From contig JAWZSP010000008.1 in NCBI GenBank assembly GCA_034401135.1, positions 558,001 through 622,000 of the forward strand: 64,000 nt of DNA. Direction: 5' to 3'. The notes below the pieces were generated by a model, which ran no database searches, was not told the origin of the DNA, and saw only the letters and a program-made list of their open reading frames with translations. Shown here one piece after another: positions 22,808-35,099 of the stretch. The first letter of the stretch is position 1; every line of letters begins with the position of its first letter. A program made the translations under genes and the position numbers. The DNA is from Volutella citrinella (lineage: Eukaryota; Ascomycota; Sordariomycetes; Hypocreales; Nectriaceae).

Positions 22808-22985
22808 GCCTCGCGGATTGACAAGCTGGGGCCGCGAAGGGGTTCAAATAACTGAGGAGAAAGACAGAGGCAAAAGGCTGCCAGCTGACTGACACGGAGG
22901 GAGAAGGGGAGGAGGAGGATGAGGAGGAGAAGGAGCGAGCGAGCGGCGAGAGCCTACTCTTTTACCAAGGATGTGGTATTGGGAA

Positions 22986-23035
22986 CAGCAGGAGCAACAG
23001 CAGGAGCAGCAGCAGTAGCAGCAACAGCAGACAGA
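22986..23035. repeat. AGC-type trinucleotide microsatellite (imperfect)
   Basis: Imperfect run of CAG/GCA trinucleotides with GGA and GTA interruptions, about 180-230 bp upstream of the otubain start codon. Confidence 0.75.
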
Positions 23036-26000
23036 GGAGAGCCAGAGGAAGTGGCCAGTGGTGCTGCAGTCGGTGGTGCGTGGGTTTTAGGTAGAGAGTG
23101 GCCCTGTCGAAGCCCTGTCGAAGCCCAGTTGCTGCAGTCAGCGCCTTGTCGTTGGAGCACAAACGCACAGGACGCCCTGTGGGCAGGCGTCTCGGGTAGG
23201 CTAAGCAGGTGGTCCACACAGGCCGTCAGTGCGGCCGTGGCCGGGGGTAGGGATGCTAGCGGGGAGCGGACAGTGGGCGGACAGCGGGAAGAACTGCGAC
23301 GGCGCCACGAGCGAGGGCACACCCTGGCTGTACTCGGCTTGGCTTCCCTGTACCTCTTGCTCCCCTCCCTGTGTGTGCCTGCTTACTCCCTGACACAGCT
23401 CGGGACCCGCCCTCGACAACCTGGGGCCTGGCAATGGGCAAGACCTCTGGGAACCTGGAACCTGTTGGCTGCCAGAAGCACACCCGCTCCTCTTGTCGCA
23501 GGGGCCCGTCTGACCCTGGCAAAGGGCGCTAAATCCCCGTGCTAAGGCGGCTAGCTGGCGGTGGTGGTAACACAGAGCAGGCCGGCGTGTATGTCGCACC
23601 AACAAATCTCAAGTCCCGCACTGGGCAATGTCAACACCTGTCAGCGCTGCTGCGACTGACTGCACCTCGGCACGCGTTTGACAGACGGTCGTGGCGTTTG
23701 CCAATGTCCCTCGATTGGGAGGGGGACGAACACGCAGGGAGATGCGAGCAGACGGCCGCGTGCAGGTGGAGAGGGTCGAGGCCTGCAGAACTGCTCTCCA
23801 CTCGGGGTTTCGGCGTTGGATGGGCCAAGCAACTACTATGTAATACCCAGCCGTGTGCCGTGGGAGCTGCGTGTGCGGGAGTCTTGTGTTGCGTCGTCGT
23901 AAGTACGAGGCTGCACGCGCGGTCGGACTTGAGCGCTGGGCGTTCGGCGCTGGGCGCTGGCCTGGTGGAAAGGGCTCAAGGGGCGACGATCTCCCGCTGA
24001 CGATGCAAGCTGCAATTCGATCTTCGGAAAATGGACAAGCAGGGTCTGGGGTGTTGAGGATGAAGCAAGACGATTGGCGGAGCCAAAACCCGGGGGGGGA
24101 GGGGACTCTCAGAACCAGCAGAGCGGCACGGCTAGGTAGGGACAAGCGCGGTGGCCTGAATGCGAGTATAGGAACAGGAATCGGGCTGAGCAAAAGGTGG
24201 AGAGAAGAGGGAAAGGGGCGGCTCGATGACAAGACGCAGGAGGGGTGGGAGCCAAGCTAATAAAAGGTGCTTGGGAAGCTGGAGGAAATGTGGTGTGTTG
24301 TCGAAGCAATGTGTTGATCTGAGCGCGCTGCAAAAGATGGGACGGGAAATAATATGATACGACTGACACCATCCAGCACATCACTCGCTCTACACGACCG
24401 GCTAGATCTCTGGCTAATATGATGGGCGGGGAAAAGTGGCACACCCAAGCGAAACGATACTGCAAGATAAGAAGCGGGAGGGTTGAAAGGCGGCACGACT
24501 TGGTAAGATGAGATGCGACAATGTGGGAATGGGATGAGACGAGGCGCGCGACGACGTGAACTAGCTGGGTAGAGAGAAGCAGGATAACATGAGAGGCATG
24601 TATCCGTACTGAATGAAGAGGGTACGGAGTATCCGTATTGAGGAAGCAGATGTAAGAGAACAAGAAGCCGCCTGTAGAGAGGGGTAGCGCGCCTGGGTGC
24701 ATGCAGCATGGATCAGGTCAATTATGGCTTCTCTCGCACCAAGATGCCTGTTCCGCTACTCTCCCGAGCGCGCTGCGTGCGTTGTCGGTATTATGCGACC
24801 GGGCTTGCTGCCATTCCCCGACCGAATCTCTCTCCTGTCCGCTGATGGTTCTAGGTTAACAAACGGCACCATTCAGAGAAAAAAAAACCCAACCCCTGTC
24901 CCTCATCAATTACTATATGTCCAGGGGTGGGCGACGGTCAAAGGTCCAGGCGGGCGGCCCCGCTCCTGGAGTGGAAGCATGGATTCACGGAAAACTGTGA
25001 GTTTGTGACGGGGGTTCAAACGGACATGTGGCTTATGCTTCAGCTCGCGGCTGGGCTTCTCCTCCAGGACAACAAGACAAGGATATAGGCGGGAGAAGGG
25101 TCAGGACCAGGGTACCTTAACTGGCTAGGGCAGTCAGGAGCGCCAGAAGCAGGAGCACAGCTGGAAGGAGCGGGCACCCCAGGCTTTGATTGTCGGTACC
25201 TAGATCATGCCAGAGGACTGTGATATTTAGTGGTAGTGGCGGGTGGATCTCGATGATGAGAGTGCACCAGACGACGCTGTCTGAGGATGATGAGAGCAGG
25301 GTATCCCACGCCAATAGCTGCAGGGCATGGATAGCCCTGATCAACAAGAGCCGTGTAACACAGCCAGGTGGTTGAGGAACACCAGAAGCTATCCGTATGA
25401 CCCGTCGGCTGGGTCGGTGCCGCCTTTCGCGGGCTTGATGGCCTAGGGCGTATGAGTCTTGGCTTTGAACGGGTTTGTGGCCCGAGTGGGAGGCAGGATG
25501 GGATGAGTCTGTTTAGCAGTGGGGTGAGTCCTGGAGCGTTATCTCCCAGTGGGTAAGGTGAGGGGAGCGCGCGCTGCTTGGTGGTCTGGGACAGCTTGGG
25601 CTAGCGGCCAAACGCTGTACCTGAGCTGGAGTGTGGTGCCCGAGCCCGAATCTGCGGAGAGGTGTAATTACTGCACCATGCGCTGGGACCGGCGTCTTCC
25701 TGTTTGGGGGTGGAGACGCCTTGGCTGCTGAAAGGACCTCCGGGTGACTCCCCCTCTCCCTCTCGCCAAGCTTCCTGGTGGTTGGTGAGAATCGAGGGTG
25801 GCCCCAAAGGCTAGGGCAGACGGCCGGAGGTGCAGGTCCATGGTCGTTGCCCACTCCTGCGTGCTGAAAGTTAAGGCAGGCCTGTGGCAATGCACCGGCA
25901 TCCCCGGTTGCGTGCCTGTGGTACAAGCAGACGGGCCATAGCAGGCCCGACAGACGAGCGAGATGGCAGGGCAGGCGGCAGGGCAACTGGAAATGGCAAG

Positions 26001-26184
26001 GCCTGCCTTCGTCGGAGAGCGGCGACTCGGTTGGAGCTGAATGGTTGCTTGCACGCACCAATGGTGACAGCCGGAGAAGACGGGAACAGGCCTGGAGACA
26101 GTCAAATGAGGTACGGCGTAGAATAATTACCGTCGCAGTGGAGGTGGTGATAGTACCCGCAGACGGCGGTTAGTGGGCAGGCAA

Positions 26185-26213
26185 ACAGGGCCGGACAGGG
26201 CCGGACAGGGCAG
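26185..26213. repeat. Short tandem repeat of ACAGGGCCGG
   Basis: Two perfect 10 bp units and a partial third (ACAGGGC). No feature is associated with it. Confidence 0.8.
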
Positions 26214-29200
26214 AGGATTAATTGTGCTACGTCGCGGTGCTCAGTGCTGCACATTGCTGGTGCATTAGCCAGGAAACAGCCAAGATGGTGGGCAAGACTG
26301 CCCTGTGGTGAAACCCTCCTTCCCATCCCCGTGAGACGCCGCGGGCGGCCGCACCTGCCGCATCACGCCGCCAGACTCGTGACACCTGAAGCCGACGGCA
26401 CCACACATCGACCACGTACACAGTACATTTTTTGTCCAAGCAGCCGCAAGCATCCTGGCTGCCTACTGATGCTTCCCATGGCTCCCGTCCCCTTACGGCA
26501 CCGACGTTGGAGTACCTTGGTAGTACATTGCGTGCCTCCGAGTCACTTGACTACGCCATTGTATCCAAAAGTCAAGGGTCAGTGCAGACGCGCATATTCC
26601 CTACATCCTAGCGTCATGATCTATCCCCATTCTCATCCACGATGCACTGACGCATGCCATGTACAAGGTAGCCTGACCTGGTTTGCCTGTGTCAGTTTGC
26701 TTAAACCAGTGCTGCATACCGTGCTATGGTCTGAAGAATGATTACAGCCCGGGACGGCAGTAGCACAAGCACCTTGGTACCAGATTCCATTCCCCTCACG
26801 CACCCGATAGACTCCTGTGAAGCAACCGCAGTCTCGTCACTCAGCAGCCTGCTCGGTCGATACCAACTCATGCGCAACGAAAGCCACGCGTTTCCTCCCT
26901 TTACTCTATACCATGCCAGAGGACATCTCCATCAAGTCGTAATCCACAACACCAACTCAGGCTTCTCGAGGCTCAGAGCCATTTACTCACGACTTATCGT
27001 TGATGTCAGGCTCTATCCTGGCCCTGCATGGGCTACCTAATTTGTTGGACTGGTGCTGTCAAGCAATTGGCCCCTTCAAGCACTCGTTCCGTGATAGCAA
27101 TACAACATTGCATAACTACAGCCGCACTATCGACGGGTACATGCACACTCTTCGGCGTTGCCACCACAGCCCGCGCCGAGCTGAGAATTCAGAAGCACTA
27201 CACCATCAACCAGGCCCTGCCGTCTCATGGTGCCTGTGAATGGTGCGCATAATATCCCCATGGCGCCCATCTCCTCCAAGGGATTGGGAACAAGCCAAAA
27301 TAGCTTCGTGGGTCGACGTGGAGAATGCAGAATGAAACTCCAGACTCTCTGCGCTACCGAAAACTATCAGCTCATCCCCGAGTTAGACAAGGGCCCAAAG
27401 GCCTCTGCTTCGGGCCCTCGGTTCCTAGCAGATCGGTCTGGCGCCGCTTGTTTGAGGTTAATTCCAAGGGTTGGCCTAGCACGAGCCCATTCAATTAATT
27501 ACCCCTGGGCGGAGATCTAACCCACACACCAACAATTGACAAACGTCTCCCAAGGGCTTTGACGCCTCACGGAGGTACGAACGCACGCACGCCACGCCCC
27601 TCTCCGTGTCCTGGATGCCAGAAACCCTCTCCAAGCGACCACTGCCTCGCCTACAGATACTAATGCCATTGCCTATCTGCCCGCAGGATGCAGACTGCAA
27701 ACATCCTCAGATTCGGGTCTGGGCTCTCACTTGATGAGTGACACTTATCAACGACGTACGGAGTACAAAGTGCACGTCACTCCATTATCCGGGTTCTGAT
27801 TCGCAGGTATATTTCTTCCTCGCGCCCTATTGAAGCAGGGAACTTCGTTTTTCCCCCCTTCTTTCTTGACCCTCCTCAGTCTATGGGTTAGCTTTCTTCT
27901 CGCACGCTCAAGCAAGCCGACTCATGGAGCCGTCACCCACGCAAACTCAGCGCACCCTTAAAAAAAAGCAAACACAACAGATAGTCTCCAAAGGCGCTTT
28001 GGCCACCGCCACTTCGCGTGGGATGCTTCGCGCTCTGCGATCTCACCTACCGCACCTTGCCAGTAGTATCGGAGCCAAATTACGGTCCGTGCCGTTGGTA
28101 GCGTCTCCAGGATTCAACTGGCGTCGCCTGTTGGTCGCAACTCAAATGTGTTGCTGTGACTCGCCACACGAAGCTCGGACAGCAGTGAAGATGGTACGCA
28201 CCCGACATCTTTCGGACCACCTTATTCTTCAAAGGGCATGCCTGGTCGTCCTGACATGATTTGCGGCAGAGTTACTTGTCGCTGATGCGAACTTATCGAA
28301 TCGAATGAGGCTGGTTGCGGCGAGCATGGAAGCCTGCAATACCGATGGCATTTCCAAGATGTCATTCTTTCATTCCAAGTACCGGGAACTCCATGACAGG
28401 GGCTAACGCATGTATCACAGCCACTGTTTGTCTATCAGCCTGCCGAGGCTATCCTTTTCTTTTGGCCCTGTCTCTTCCCGTTCCCGTGTCTCGGTCATCC
28501 GTTTGAGATTCCCCGCTTCGCCCTTCGCCCAATTGGTTGATCAACTTTAGAGCACGCCGCAATTACATTTTCTCGTTGCCTTTGCAATCAAACCAACTGG
28601 GATCTGCGAGGATCAATGTCACATCCCGTTGCGCTGAAAGGCTATCAGTCTCGTATTGGAACATCTAGCCCATCGGTTGACTGCCTCACTGTGGGCCGCT
28701 ATTGGATTGAGGCTCTTGGGCGTCGCTGCGGCCTTACTGTTGGATACATTGGCGGCGTCGCCTTGGGAACTCGAAGTGGGCTGCAGCAGTGACAAACGAC
28801 GGAAGGAGCTTCGGTGCAACCAAGCACCGGCTCGCAGATGCAGAGGGATTGTTTGCTGCTCCGTTCGATATCCTAGAGCCTGGTGCGCACGCCCGCATTG
28901 GGATGCTACAGTCTCACATCAACTGGCCCTTTCTGTGACGGAGCATTTTTGCGTCCTGCGCTCATGAGCTTGCCGCACACGGATTCCCACGGCGCTCCCT
29001 GCTCGGCGTTGGCTGGCAACAATACTGAGTGACGACAGATTGCCTCGGTGTCAGGCCCAGGTCAAAGGTGCCGCTCATGCGTTTGCATTGGGCGCATGTA
29101 GGATCGTTTGGTGTGAAGCCGAGGCACAGCCCTGAACCTGTGCCTTGTTATGCAACCTAATGCAACGTTCCTCAGGCTCTGTGTTGCTTCTATTTTTTCT

Positions 29201-29372
29201 ATAATGCTTTTCCTTTTTCTCCGTTCACTACACAGCGCCGTTGGCCTGTCGTCATATTCTTACACCCAGTCAGTGACACCTTTGCCCTCCCGTGTCGATG
29301 CGGTTGCTGCTGTCACGGTGCCATTGGCCCCCGTCTGGGGAAGGATCTGTGAGGAGATTGGTGCTTGGACGG

Positions 29373-29426
29373 CACACACACACACAAACGCATCACACAC
29401 ACGCATCACACCTCCACACACACCCT
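29373..29426. repeat. CA-rich microsatellite
   Basis: A perfect CA run is followed by several interrupted CACACA and CGCATCACAC units. Simple-sequence DNA in the gene-free interval downstream of CSN2. Confidence 0.8.
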
Positions 29427-30121
29427 CCGTATCTATCATTGCCTCGATTGTCGCGCGATGGTCCTTCTTTTTCGGCGGCTTTCTCGCTGCGGGAAAGACG
29501 GCTCCTGTTAGTCCCGACTTGGCCGGGCCCTTTTGGTTGACCGTGCCACTCTGACAAATTGTCCGCGTCTGATTGACAGGCCCAGAACAGGAAGGTTTGA
29601 GGCAGGGGGTAGGCACACGCGAGTCTCTCGGTTGGTCGACGCCCTGGCTGAGTTCTAGGGCGCCTTCGATATCACCTTGCGTTGGTCTGGCATTGCAAAG
29701 TGCTGCACCATTTCTCCGCGCAATCACATAACACCGGATAGGGCTAGGCAGCGGTAGCTGTTGTCATGTGCTCATATTACTGCTCCGTTTGCCTATGCCA
29801 CCATCCTCCGCATATGCTGAGGCCATCGCACAGCACACGGCTCCTGTATGACCAAGGCGCAAATGAAGGGGAGAAATGCCGCCTCCCGCGGGATACTTCC
29901 CAATTCAGTCCTGCCTACAGGCGGCCGAGCAGCCATGCTCATCCTGGGGAGCCTGGCTTAACGTCGTGATGTAGGCTACTGTCGCAACCCGCGCAGGCGG
30001 GGAGGGGCTCAAGAAGAGGGGTGTCTATCAGCAGCAGCTGAGACTATGGGTTTAGGTGAGAGTTGGGGTTTTTACAGGCCAACGTCACACCTTGGCTTTT
30101 TTCCCCTTGCCTGCTTCTCGC

Positions 30122-31709
30122 TCAAGACCACCCGGCCGTCGCTCCCTTGCCCTTCTTGTTTCGCAACTGCCCACGGCCCACGGCCTTCCCCATTGGCACA
30201 CCCTGAATGTCGACCCCCGCATCGTCCATGGCCGCTGACTCAATGTGGCGGAAGCCATCGGCGTCTCGGAACACTGTGCTAAAGAGATCAGAGATGGATT
30301 GTGTCAGGCCCTGGAGAGCAGCGACGCGCTCGGCGTCGGCATCAGAGATGATCTCGAGCACGCCCTCCTGCTGATTCACGCGCCCCTTGATCTTGTCATC
30401 GACAATGAGGAAGCCAAGAATATCCTGCACCTCTGGTTCTGAGATCTTCAGCTGCTTGGCGATCCATGCGAGCTTCATGCGGGTGTATGGGGCAATCAGC
30501 TTTACTACGCCCTTGGTTCGCATATTGCGGGTTACCTCGTCAATGTTCTCCGCAATGAAGGGGTCATCCAGGATGTCCTGGTTCCGCTGCAAGACCTTTT
30601 CGTAGACATGGACGTCATCGCGCTGGTAGGCATCCACTAGCTCGGTCATGGCTGAGATGCGAGGGTCCGTCTTGTAGGGCTTCGTCTCCTGCGAGTCGAA
30701 GGGGTTGATGTTGGACTTCATCAGCATGGTCGTGAGGAGGAGGTACTTGAGCACCTGGATGCGCTGCAGGGATCCCGCCTCGTCGTAGTTGCGGAACGAC
30801 TCGAAAAAGTCGCTCTGGGCTTCCTTCCAGTTCTCCTCGCTCATGTGCATCTTGCCGCCGCACTCGCGGATGATACCCATGATGCGAGGGTGCGGCACGG
30901 CCGACTTGACCTTAAGCGCGCGCTGGTACAAGGCCTTTAGCTGCTTGTTATTCTTGGTCTCGGCGAACATCTGGATCTCTAGTGCGTAAATTTCAAGCGA
31001 GTAGGTACCCTTGCTTGGGTCATCTGATCCATCCTCGCGCTGGCACGTCTTGTGGAGCTCCCGGAGCTTCTTTGATACCGCGGCGTACTCCTTCCGGTCG
31101 AGCAGCAACTTGGCTAGCTTGATGTTGGTCTTGAGCCACAGTCGCTCGTTATTGGTGCTCTGGAAGCTCTCCAGGGTGTGTGAGTAGAACTGCTCCATGC
31201 ACCGGATGGCCCCTGGTCCGTCGGCTCCCTTTTCAATGTAATCGAGCATGTTGTTGATGGACTTTTCCGAGTAGTTTCGAGTAACGGCCGATTTGACATA
31301 CGTCAGCAGCTCGGCGTAGTGCTCCGTCGCCTAACACACCGTGAGCGTTCCATTCCGTTCCGCTTCCAGAAGCGGGGTATCCCATCTCACCTTGTCGTAC
31401 TGCCCCAGCTTGAACTCGAGCTTGATTGCCTGCTTCAAGCCCTTGAAGCCCCATTCACCTTTCTCATCCTCGAGGGGCGGTATGCCCAGGAACTCGGCCA
31501 CCGCATCCTCCGGGTCTGATAGCTTGAGCTGCTTGGCGTTGTAGTATTTGTTCTCGATGTCGACGTCGCCCGATTCTTCGTCGTCGTCCTCCTCGTACTC
31601 GAAGTCGTACCTAGTTCAAGAGGTCAGCTCCGTCTCTCCACAACGGTTTGGCGTGGGGGCCGCACTGCTCCTCATCCGACTCCTGCATGAAATCCTCGTC
31701 GTCCGACAT
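30122..31709 (-). CDS. csnB: COP9 signalosome complex subunit 2
   Basis: Three exons: 31709-31666, 31610-31391 and 31330-30122; 490 residues. CSN2 is a scaffold subunit of the COP9 signalosome, which removes Nedd8 from cullin-RING ligases and controls development and secondary metabolism in filamentous fungi. The first exon gives the typical acidic start MSDDEDFMQESDEEQ, continuing into YDFEYEEDDDEESGDVDIENKYYNAK. TPR/HAT-like helical repeats fill residues about 60-300 (YLLLTTMLMKSNINPFDSQETKPYK is very characteristic), and the PCI winged-helix domain follows at about 310-430 (ISEPEVQDILGFLIVDDKIKGRVNQ). The tail ends in basic GRGQLRNKKGKG. Both introns are short with standard signals. The start is fixed by the acidic leader. 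A perfect GATA palindrome lies 204 bp upstream. Confidence 0.93.
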
Positions 31710-32312
31710 CGTGACGGCGGTGCCCCTGTAGCTGTGATGGAGAGCGACGAAGACGGTATGGATCGGTGCAGAGAGGCGCGAGGCACGGGACTAATGGCGG
31801 GCAGGAGCCGGGTGGTTGTCTGGGGATGTGAAGTTGGATTGATGATGGATGGAGCATGGGAGCTGCTCGAGGTGGAGCAGCGGGGTGTGTGGAGCGTCAA
31901 CCGCAGCCTAGCCTTATCGATAAGCCTTCAACCTACCTCTCCGAGCTGGACACAAACATGATGCCCAGAGAGCAAACCAATACAAAAGAACTATGGTTGA
32001 AGATTGAAATGAAGTATCAAGTTCTTAGGGGCATCTGGGAACCAATAAGCCCTTCAAATATATACTCGTTTTGCATGTTCACCGAGTATCGTCTTACCAC
32101 GGTCCAGATGCAAGATCTGCAGGTTTCAGGACGTGAGAATCAAGCTATCATTTGCTCTCAATTTCTAACTCGCGTGTTTGTTTTCACATCTATTCCCTGT
32201 GTAGCTTATTCCACACTTGTCCAAGTCCTCGATGTGCGATGCCATTAGTATGCAAAACAAAAGAAAAGAAAACCCTCCAAGCGCCCAATGCTCCGTGTTG
32301 GTCATGATGAGA
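31710..32312. other. CSN2 promoter and MFS 3' region
   Basis: 603 bp between the CSN2 start and the MFS stop, both on the minus strand. So this holds the MFS 3' UTR and the CSN2 promoter, including the palindrome at 31913. Confidence 0.55.
31913..31924. promoter_or_regulatory. Perfect palindrome CTTATCGATAAG (double GATA site)
   Basis: Twelve-base perfect palindrome made of two overlapping inverted GATA sites, 204 bp upstream of the CSN2 ATG. The identical 12-mer occurs 211 bp upstream of the CysA-like ATG. The position and repetition suggest a core promoter-type regulatory site; the binding factor is not known from the sequence. Confidence 0.55.
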
Positions 32313-34097
32313 TTAGGCTAAATCCCTTGGGATCCTAAAGAGAAACACAGCCACGGTGCCTGACAGTGAGAGGAAAGCCATCACCAGGAACGGCAGCCCG
32401 AGCCAAGCGCCACCCAGTTCAACGCCGCGGCTAAACAGCCACCCTATTCCTGGGCCGGTGGCCAGACCCATGATCAGCTCGGCCATGGATATCGTGGTGT
32501 TGAGGGTGGCGATGGTGTGCGGCTCAGTAAAGGCGTTGAGGAGCGCCCGGCACAGGGCGGAGAAGCAGGAGCCCATGCTCAGAATGACGAGGGCGATGAC
32601 GAAGAGCCACTTAGTTCCCGCCAGCGCCATCAGGAGAGCGCCGACTGCGACCAGCACAATCGTCACGCGGCTCAGGAACAGATCTCGGGAGAGGGTGCTC
32701 CATTTTGTGTATCTGTCGATGCCCGCCGACGCGATCGGGAGGATGACGAGCAGGCTAACCACGGTGGAGAGGACACCGATGGTTGATATCAGGGTAGCCT
32801 ATGAGTTTGTCAGTGAGTGAAAAGCAGGGGCTTGGCAGGGTGAGAAACCGACCTCTCCCCAGTCCCAGTTAAATCGGTTCGTCATGTACTGCAGCATGAT
32901 GACACCAATGGCGTAGGCGATGGGGTAGTACGAGGAAAAAGCAAAGATGAGCAGCATCATGGTCTTTGAGGCGAAGATGAAGGTCCAAACGTGCACCATG
33001 TCATTCTTGACCGTCTGCCAGGCCTGCTTCAAGACGTCGCGCTTCCCGACGCCCGCCTCCGACGAATCGTCATGGCGACCTGCCCCATCGGCAGTGCCGG
33101 GGCTACTGGAGCGGGCACGTCGCGCCGCGTCTGCCCGCTGCCGGAGCTCAAGCGTCTCGGGGATGGCCAGCGTGGCGATGGTGCCGACGACGAGGATGAT
33201 GAAGCCGGACCACATGGCGAACCAGGGGTCGAACTGGACGAAGAAGGCGGAGATGGGGTTGACGACGATCTTGAGGATCAGGATGAAGGCGCTGAGCTGG
33301 AAGAAGACGCCGGTGCGCTCGGCGACGGGGATGACGTCGGCGCTGATGGTCCACAGCATTGCGCCGGCCATGCTGCCGCCGCCGCCGATGAGCAGGAGGA
33401 TGCTGCCGCCGAGGGACGTCCAGATGGGGAAGACGTCGGGGAAAGATACTATGGATGGTGAGAAACACTGGCCGTCACGGGAGTGGGCGGTTGGAGATGC
33501 TCACGGACAATCCAGACCCAGAGGGTTTGGAGGGTGACGCCAAGGAGGGCGAGGAACAGGACGATACGGCGTCCGTACTTGTCGGCGATGATGCCGTACG
33601 GAAATTGGGCAACCATTGCTATCGAGGTCAGCACTTCGGTCCCAGGGGCGCCTCCATCAAGGGCGCATCTCACGAATTGCCATGTCAAAGGACATTTGCC
33701 AGCCGCGCAGCATAGCAAGCGTCTTCTGTACGTCGGGCGTCTTGCAGCGACGGTCGAGGACGGTGGGCGCGTTGAGGACGTGGTCGGCGAAGCGGCCGCG
33801 GCAGATGATGTCCTCCATGATCTTCTGGGTCGGGGGCTCCACGATGTAGACGCTGACCTCGATGATGAAGAGGCTCAGAACGCACATGAGCAGCACGCGG
33901 CGGCGGAACGCCTTCGAGGGCACCACGTCGGCGGGCAGGTCCGACGGCGGCAGTAGCAGCGGCGTGTTCTCCGAGGCGGGCGAGAGGCCGTCGTCGTCTG
34001 CGCGCTCCTCGTCCCGGGGATATGCGGCGCTGCTGCCGGTGGTGTAGCCCGGGGCGCCGGGGCCGGTGGCGTCGGGGCTGGCGGTGCTGTCGCCCAT
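32313..34097 (-). CDS. Major facilitator superfamily transporter
   Basis: Four exons: 34097-33674, 33618-33505, 33448-32853 and 32798-32313; 539 residues. Residues 1-65 are a cytosolic, Pro/Ser/Asp-rich leader with a dileucine-like TPLLLPP. TM1 is at about 67-87 (RVLLMCVLSLFIIEVSVYI), and MFS motif A appears as ADKYGRR (153-159) between TM2 and TM3. About twelve membrane segments can be traced, with a charged central loop (RQRADAARRARSSSPG to KRDVLKQAW) between the halves. The acidic/Cys loop after TM1 (EDIICRGR, RCKTPDVQ) is like fungal drug/H+ antiporter or SLC46-like members; the substrate is unknown. For intron 1, the acceptor after CTGACCTCGATAG is chosen because it yields a normal 55 nt intron and the sequence DMAIPMVAQ. 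Intron 3 has a weak GTCGGT donor. Confidence 0.85.
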
Positions 34098-35099
34098 GGC
34101 TGTGGTTAGTTTCCCGGGTCAATCTTTGAGCGGCCGCCGTCGTGGGTTGAATGGCAAATGGCAAATGGGAACAGACGAGAGTGGCAATGAGGGAGAGAAG
34201 AATTGCGAGAGGTGAGGGTGAAACGCGACGGGCAGGGTGGATGCCGGTCCGGTATTAATGAGATGACGTCTTATCGAGGGAACGATTGCATCGCCTCAAG
34301 GGCGACATCATCCCTCTACCTTATCTGGCCTCGGGTTTCAAGGCCCCCGATGCGCTTACACTTTACACGTCACACTTCAGCATAACAGGCGCCAGGCACG
34401 GTACGCGACGGGTAGCATGGTGACGCCGCCCTCGCAGCAAAGCGTTGGACTTAGCATTGTGTATGTTGCGCTGGCAGGCCTGACGACGCCGGAATGCGTG
34501 GCCGTTGCGAATGCTGCGGTTGGGGCTGACCTATTACCGACCCTCAATCCGAATGTCCATTTCTTGTCTCGGTATGATTGCGTGTTCCAGGCGCGTCAGA
34601 CAGGCGCCCTTGGGGGGGGTGTTGGTGTGCTGTGCCGTTTCGTCGCGCTTTAACTTGCCCGCTACGGACTAGGCCAGGCACTTTTGGACCGAGATGGGGA
34701 GCGAGCGAGCAAATGAGGGGACCTTTGGACACCCCGCCGAGGTCGATAGCGATACGGAAAATACGGACGGGCGTCACTCCCTTGTAGGTTATTCGTAATA
34801 GTCTAACCAACGACTTTTGACAAGCTATGCACACCAAACACAACACCACCGCCCGGGCATCGTCATCTAGGTACAGGCAATCAGCCCTGCGGCTTCCGTC
34901 AGCCCTACCCATCTCCCACGCGCGCCATTGGATCACCTGGGTGGGTATTTGGGCAGATCCGCATCCATGCCCCATCATCGCCCTGTTCGATGGGCACTTG
35001 ATGTGTCTAGCCAATCTCTACTACGTAACAAGCCGTTGTTAGCATGCCGAGCCCAACCATCGACGAGACGCCAGTCCGTCTCATCGCGGGGGGGACTCA
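34098..35099. other. Intergenic, MFS promoter side
   Basis: About 1 kb upstream of the MFS gene. It contains two separate TTATC sites near 34270 and 34320. No gene supported. Confidence 0.5.

Larger units (their letters stand above)
22808..30121. other. Very long gene-free interval
   Basis: 7.3 kb upstream of the otubain gene and downstream of CSN2. Low-complexity tracts are frequent near 22.9-23.1 kb. ORFs reach about 200 codons on either strand, with no recognisable domain or consistent splice structure. It may hold a long leader or promoter for otubain, or non-coding RNA; the sequence alone does not decide. Confidence 0.45.

Noticed and set aside
33634..33673. 40 nt intron model in the MFS gene (acceptor GAAG)
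   Set aside because: Too short and without a branch site. The acceptor 15 nt further on, after CTGACCTCGATAG, gives a 55 nt intron and a better protein.
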